Source of the DNA: Diabrotica undecimpunctata
Lineage: Eukaryota > Arthropoda > Insecta > Coleoptera > Chrysomelidae
Assembly (NCBI RefSeq): GCF_040954645.1
Contig: NC_092811.1
Coordinates: 87,411,199-87,475,198 of the forward strand
Length of the DNA stretch: 64,000 nt
Direction of reading: 5' to 3'
The notes under the pieces were generated by a model. It ran no database searches, was not told the DNA's origin, and saw nothing but the letters and a program-made list of their open reading frames with translations. Numbering within the stretch: position 1 is the first letter of the stretch; each line of letters starts with the position of its first letter. Positions 59,101 through 64,000 of this stretch are shown one piece after another. A program made the translations under genes and the position numbers.

Positions 59101-59501
59101 CTAAGCGAGAGAAATTATGTTAAAAATTACTCATCGATAGTCGACTGAATTCACTAGAGGAATGACGAGAATAGTTCTGTTGTACTTAACGTTTATTATG
59201 ACCTCGAGACATCAGGTCATCAGGTGACGGAAGGAGGAAACAGTGTTGCATTTCCAATGTATAATAAACTGCGTGGCTTATGAATGGAAGAAGGCTTTAT
59301 GTGCCCATGACTCCTTATTCCAGTATCTATTAATAATTTTACTGCACTTAACACCTTATGCGTTTGTTTATTGCTGTTCATATGCTAGATAGAGTTAAAG
59401 AAATAACGATTTATGATAAATAGATACTTAAAACATTCTTCCATGACAAAACTAAGTTTTAAAAAAAATGTTACATAACACCTTCTTCCACTTGGCCCTT
59501 C
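56144..59501 (-). mobile_element. TIR DNA transposon of undetermined superfamily, ~3.36 kb
   Basis: gaagggccaagtggaagaag (56144-56163) is matched by its reverse complement ending at 59501. The inverted match continues through gtgtta and then imperfectly (gttac). Both ends are bordered by AATT (56140-56143 and 59502-59505), which is either a 4-bp target duplication or part of the repeats. A partial third copy of the inner end (acataacaccttcttct, about 56351-56367) lies inside the left end. The interior holds a multi-exon gene on the minus strand. I do not recognise the superfamily with confidence. Confidence 0.82.
56509..59086 (-). pseudogene. Transposase-like gene of the 56.1-59.5-kb element, three or more exons, two frameshifts
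   Basis: Exon A (to 58924, open from about 59110), intron 58923-58840, exon B 58839-58645 (195 nt), intron 58644-58567, exon C from 58566. Both introns are GT...TTTTTAG and phase 1, and both splices give an E-V-D-T junction. Exon C encodes an acidic N-terminal part, a Cys cluster (CTEKCRLKCSS), CDSRQASEDHH, TMDLQQTMPLPKI (possible first Asp) and, after a frameshift near 57295, FQTWTEDVAGRGSSEIGSCL and LITWSDSCGGQNKNFN (possible second Asp). After a second frameshift near 57030 come VGHTYLDSDRDFGRIEK (possible third acid) and a C-terminus ending in basic QKRQRK at 56509. Families with GGQN and DRDFG boxes are widespread in insect genomes as uncharacterised proteins. The TIR context makes a transposase likely. 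Catalytic residues are inferred. The copy is dead as assembled. Confidence 0.75.
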
Positions 59502-59505
59502 AATT

Positions 59506-60125
59506 TAGAAGTTTATAAGTTACTATATCAATACATAAGCAGTTTAATAATAAGAATATGAAACAATTGTTTATAAAGACCAATGTATACCAAAACTTGT
59601 ACATGAATGGAAAAAAATATAAATATATAGACCAAAAAATATATATTCAAAAAAAAATCAAAATAAGATATATAAAACAAAATATAAAAAAGCACGTTAA
59701 TAATAAAAAAAACAAAAAAATTAATAAACAATATTAATATACAAAATATATAAAAAATATTGAAATATTGAAAACAAGAAAACACAAAAAAAAATAAATA
59801 AAAAAAAATAAAAAAAAACACTGCTTACGGAACTGGATAATACTGGAAAAACATAACCACTGGGCACTGGATGCATGGATATGAGACTGGATACCTACTA
59901 CTAGAAAATTGTATACAAAAATGTATAAAATTGTATAAAAAATATATGATTTTTGTAAGTCCACCAATTGTATAATGTAGAATTTTTACCGTAGTTATAT
60001 TGTGTTTAAAATATTATTAATGTAAATTTCAAATATTAATAGATTTTCTTTTAATCATTGCCAAGAATCAAAGTCAAACATGATTAGGCGAATGAAACCA
60101 TAGGTTTTGCAGTCAATATCCCAAC
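59506..60125. other. No gene; very A-rich tract
   Basis: 59620-59820 is almost entirely A with scattered T (runs such as aaaaaaaaataaataaaaaa). The long frames on the complementary strand are poly-Phe/Ile artefacts. Confidence 0.8.
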
Positions 60126-60320
<195 letters not shown>

Positions 60321-60339
60321 ACCAGTTATTAAAAATAAT

Positions 60340-61170
60340 TTGCCGGCCCTAAAGGCCAGGCATTGAGTTCATCCAAAATCAAATTGTCAGTTAATATCAA
60401 CAATTCACATGCAGCATATGTGTACACAAGCAACACGGAAAATACTAACAAACCAACTGTTCCTTCCACAACAATGTCACAAGATTCAACAATCCGCAAC
60501 ATCCAAGATACACCAAACAACAACACTTCCCAATGCCATGCGTAACAGCAACAAAAACATCACCAAAACCAACCTACTCAGAGAAAGAACAAGCAATCAC
60601 ACTTCATGCCGAAGACAGCCTCAAATTGTTTGATTATGTGAAAGCAATTGGTGATAGTCTTAAACCTAGGAACATCTGCTTCGCCTCCAGAATCTCCAAC
60701 AATAGGGTATGTATATATTTAACTAATAAAAACATAGTAGATGAACTTATAAAATCTTATTATACCATACAAATCGGCTCCCTTACTTTAAACATACGTA
60801 AACTCGTTTCTTCTATAAAAAGAATCTTAATATTTTAGAAATTATCGAGATTGCAGTTAAAAGACTAGGTCTAAAAATAGCTAAAAAGTACTCCCCATAA
60901 TCATTTCTTAAAGCAGGCATTCCGGGAGAGGAATTCTCACATATTGTTAGCTTTAGACAAGACAATTTATGTGTTTCTTCCTCTGAAACTGTTGAACTTC
61001 ATACCTTTTCTTGTAATCATTTTCAAAGATAATGGAAACCGTATCTTCCTTTCTATGGACAAAATGAAATGTTTTGTCTGTAAACTATCGGGGCACATAG
61101 CTTTAAATGTACAACTCCACCAGAAAGTACTTCTTCCATACAGGCAATTCCTTCTCCTCCTTTAAGAGCT
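60340..61170 (+). pseudogene. I-like LINE: ORF1 (gag-like)
   Basis: A Thr/Asn/Ser-rich N-terminal part (60363-60545) leads into frame 60533-60838 with the domain LKLFDYVKAIGDSLKPRNIC, RISNNRVCIYLTNKNIVDEL and IGSLTLNIRKLVSS. Broken frames continue with GIPGEEFSHIVSF (about 60920) and end in a zinc knuckle CFVCKLSGHIA (about 61070) whose last Cys is lost by a frameshift. This is the ORF1 layout of I-type LINEs, which package element RNA. Confidence 0.78.
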
Positions 61171-62520
61171 TAATCCACGTTTATTGAATAAATACAATAA
61201 AACAACGTTAAATTGTGACTCAACCTTACTTGAAATGGCAAAAACAATCATATACGAACTTAATAAAAAAACTGCACAAATATCCATAATCCCAGCAGGT
61301 AACATAATTGCTCTTCTTGAAAACTGTTACAGCAGTAGTTCTCCATACGCAGAAGTATTAAAATTCACACAAGACATCAAATCACTTATCTCTTTAGATT
61401 ATACACAATCTATCCCAATTTTAATGAGAAATCAACAAAAAATAGACTAACTCGTCTTATAAAAAAATTAAAGACAAAACCAAACTCTTAATGGACAATT
61501 CTACAAAATTATCCAAACTTGGCTTCTCACACGAAACAACTGATGATGAGTACATCCCTGACACATCTCCAAACGCACAGACATCTTAAAAATCCTATTA
61601 TTAACAAGTTCACAATTATTCAATAAAACTGCGATGGATTTTATCCTCGCTAGGTACGCATACAACAACTTATTTCCGAGACCAATCCTGACTTTGCTTG
61701 TCTATAAGAAACAAATTTTACAGAACTACACAACCCTCATCAAAACTTTGTTAGTTATAATCATATCAGAACTACACACCGGCGTGCTAGCGGAGAAACA
61801 TCAATTTTCGTATCAACTGAAATCTTTCACCGCAAACTTCACCTAAACACTGCATTAGAAGCTATTGCTATAACAACATGGTGTCCAGAACAAATCACAA
61901 TATGTAGCTTATACATTCCTTCTAATTAAACATTGACAAGATAGAGAGATTAGAAAACTTAATATCTCAAATTTCTGGCCCATCTATGATGGTAGGAGAT
62001 TTTATTGCACACAACACTATGTAAGGCTCCAAAAATACATATGGTGGAGGTAAAATAATCAAAGATGTCATTAATAATTAATATAAAAATTAAATAATAA
62101 AAAATTAATAAACTTAAACACAGGAAATAGTACATATTTCCATATTCAGTGAGGATGTTTCTCGTCAGTAGACTTAAGCTTATGTGATCCCAAAATACAC
62201 CCATTACTAACTTGGCACCCTCTAGACAACGTATTCGATAGCAATCATTTTCCCATTATTATTACTAACAATGCAGTCATATTGGAATATACAAAAACGA
62301 GATGAAAAATCTCAGATGATAATTGAGAACTCTTCAAAATAACTGTAAAAGGATACAAAGATATAGTTAAATATCAAATTAACATGCGTATATTAGCAAA
62401 TACAAAAACAACTTAGAGCAAAAAAAAGCATAATAAAAAACAGTAAACAAAATTCATAAAATCAGTTTACTAGCTCTATTATCAAAGATACCATCCCGAC
62501 TCAAGTATGGTCAAAAATAA
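61171..62520 (+). pseudogene. I-like LINE: ORF1 tail and ORF2 endonuclease
   Basis: Frame 61184-61450 is the end of ORF1 or a linker (LEMAKTIIYELNKKTAQISI). The endonuclease starts near 61615: QYNCDGF, then in shifted frames PDFACL, TNFTEL, a GDFIAHNTM-like GDFN box (about 61998), and SVDLSLCDPKIHP (about 62170). The DSNHFPIIIT box (about 62240) carries the catalytic Asp/His of the C-terminal end. Stops are frequent. Confidence 0.78.
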
Positions 62521-63650
62521 AGATAATGAAAGGACATTACACATCATACAAAATTCCAGATCTCATCATTCAGGACAATATCATTACAGATGACCAACAA
62601 ATCAGTTTTATGCGTTCCCAACACTTTCTCAACACATCAAATAATCCTATCAATCCTCAGAACGGAATTGGTGCTACCCAAAAAATTTGCAATAATAATC
62701 ATCCCATTAATATACCTTTCAGTATCCAAGAACTAAACGATGCCACTTTTTCTACAAAAAGCTCAGCTGCAAGTCCAGACGATATTTCCTCTATCTTTCT
62801 AAAAAATCTTTACCAAAATACATACGAGAAAATACTCATGTCTTCCCAACAATTCCGACAATTCCTAACGATTTCTATCGAAGAAGGCGATCGATCTGCC
62901 AACACGTTATTTTCATACATGCCAATCTCTCTCACCTGTACATTATGCATAGTTCTAGAAAAAATGGTTTTTAAAAGATTACTTTGGTACCTTAAACAAA
63001 ATAATATTCTCGACCAATTTCACTTAGACTTAATACCAGATCCATGCACCATGTGGAATTTTCTACTTCTTCAATCAACAATTGCGCATTTTAGTGATGC
63101 TAAACAAAATGTCAGAACAAGGTATCTGGTAATATATATTCTTTAATAAAAAACTTTCTTACAGATTGATCCTTTAAAGTAATTACTAACGGCAAAACAT
63201 CCTCACATCACACAACAGAAAACGGTGAGTAGCAGTACACTATTTCTCCTTAGTATAAACGATTTAAGTTTCTTCATAAATGATCTTGTACAATATGGAA
63301 TATATACTGACGACATAATATTATTCTGTCATGGAAAGATCACATCCACTACAAACACTTTACTAGTAGACCACATAAAGCGTCTTGTCATTATTTTCGA
63401 TAAAAAACTTACCTGGAGACCACACATTCGAGAACTTAAGGACAGCTGCCCTTAAAGAACGAGTCTCCTTAAATCACTAGCTCATTATAGTTGGGGAGCC
63501 GATGAGGAAACACTACTAAAAATATAACGAGCTCTTATCCGCTCCAAACTTGACAATGGTAGTGTTCTCAACATATCATCAAGTAAATTACTACTACGTT
63601 CACTAAATATAGTCGAAAATACTTCTTTCCGACTCTGTCTAGGTGCATTA
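62521..63650 (+). pseudogene. I-like LINE: reverse transcriptase
   Basis: The 206-codon frame 62526-63146 contains IPFSIQELNDATFSTKSSAA (pre-RT), ASPDDISSIFLKNL, YMPISLTCTLCIVLEKMVFK and a decayed FGFR-like region. Box A and B are lost to a deletion near 63150-63220. Frame 63225-63455 contains LFLLSINDLSFFI and the catalytic box as YTDDIILF, then IKRLVIIFDKKLTWRPHI. SWGADEETLL and LIRSKLDNGSVL follow. Related to, but not the same copy as, 54760-56139. Confidence 0.83.
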
Positions 63651-63830
63651 GGAGCAGAAACAAATTGGAACTATATTACTCAGGATAGAGATCGATGGAA
63701 GGAGTTAGGAGAGGCCTATGTCTAAAAATGGACGAGAGAAGACTAAGAGGTTAAGAAGAAAGAAAGAAGAAAATAAACTATTATTTAGTCTATTATATAC
63801 AGTTACTAATAATTCTAGAGTGATACCGTT
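63651..63830 (+). mobile_element. Stray 3' end of an RTE-like LINE inside the I-like LINE
   Basis: The I-like sequence LCLGA is followed by GAETNWNYITQDRDRWKELG and EAYV-stop, the last residues of an endonuclease-RT LINE (compare WRSLREA at the end of the copy near 5740), and then an A/G-rich tail (63750-63785). This is a severely 5'-truncated insertion. The I-like frame appears again after about 63890. Confidence 0.65.
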
Positions 63831-64000
63831 CCCTATATAGATGTTAATTCCTCATTTAGATAATATCAATCTGTTACCCACCACCACTTTTAGGGTCCCT
63901 CAAACTCCTCCATGGATATGCAAACTTCCGAATCTCACTATCGAATTATCCAAATATAATAAGAATGAAATATGACCTTTCATTATCAAACAAAAATTTT
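63831..64000 (+). pseudogene. I-like LINE continuing out of the window
   Basis: FRVPQTPPWICKLPNLTIEL and SKYNKNEI match the region after the RT in I-type elements (PPW...L motif before RNase H). RNase H would lie beyond the window. Confidence 0.6.

Noticed and set aside
59528..59967. Phe/Ile-rich minus-strand frames resembling membrane proteins
   Set aside because: Complement of an A-rich tract; no start context, no conserved residue pattern.

Overview
The window reads as AT-rich nuclear DNA from a large, repeat-laden invertebrate genome, most likely an insect and possibly a beetle. The clues are the mix of RTE-, Jockey-, I- and CR1-like LINEs, Ty3/gypsy elements, a pogo/Tigger transposon with a 59-nt GT-AG intron, a piggyBac with TTAA target sites, and long satellite arrays. 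I found no host gene, tRNA, rRNA, operon or CRISPR array. Species assignment is inference only.

Layout. 1-13.1 kb is a pile of retroelements: an open, 5'-truncated LINE on the minus strand; a broken gypsy pol split by a solo LTR; a compact LTR-spacer-LTR remnant; two further decayed LINE copies; a Tc1-like relic; and a second gypsy (gag to RNase H, no integrase). From 13.1 to 35.2 kb lies a satellite domain built of ~123-bp monomers alternating with ~0.8-1.1-kb 'B blocks', giving ~1.76-kb higher-order units. Two elements sit inside it: an apparently intact pogo/Tigger element (14836-17580) and a 5'-truncated LINE with a 784-codon open frame (30531-32966). 35.2-37.1 kb is decayed B-like sequence with ~130-bp spacing. 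37.1-39.9 kb is an unrelated ~165-bp satellite with a ~657-bp four-mer order.

39.9-48.3 kb is a nest. An RTE-like LINE is cut by a reverse-oriented element that carries only a zinc-knuckle gag-like ORF. A second copy of that gag-only family is in turn cut by a Jockey-like LINE. 48.3-54.6 kb holds minus-strand LINE relics, one interrupted by a full-length but dead piggyBac (52029-53942). 54.8-56.1 kb is the RNase H end of an I-like LINE. 56.1-59.5 kb is a TIR-bounded DNA transposon with a multi-exon, frameshifted transposase-like gene and a duplicated exon. After a (CA)n microsatellite, 60.3-64.0 kb is a decayed I-like LINE that leaves the window.

The genes do not form a pathway. They are successive insertions whose nesting gives relative ages. 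The youngest-looking are the pogo element, the CR1-like LINE in the satellite and the LINE at 1-1870. Most other coding sequence carries stops or frameshifts.
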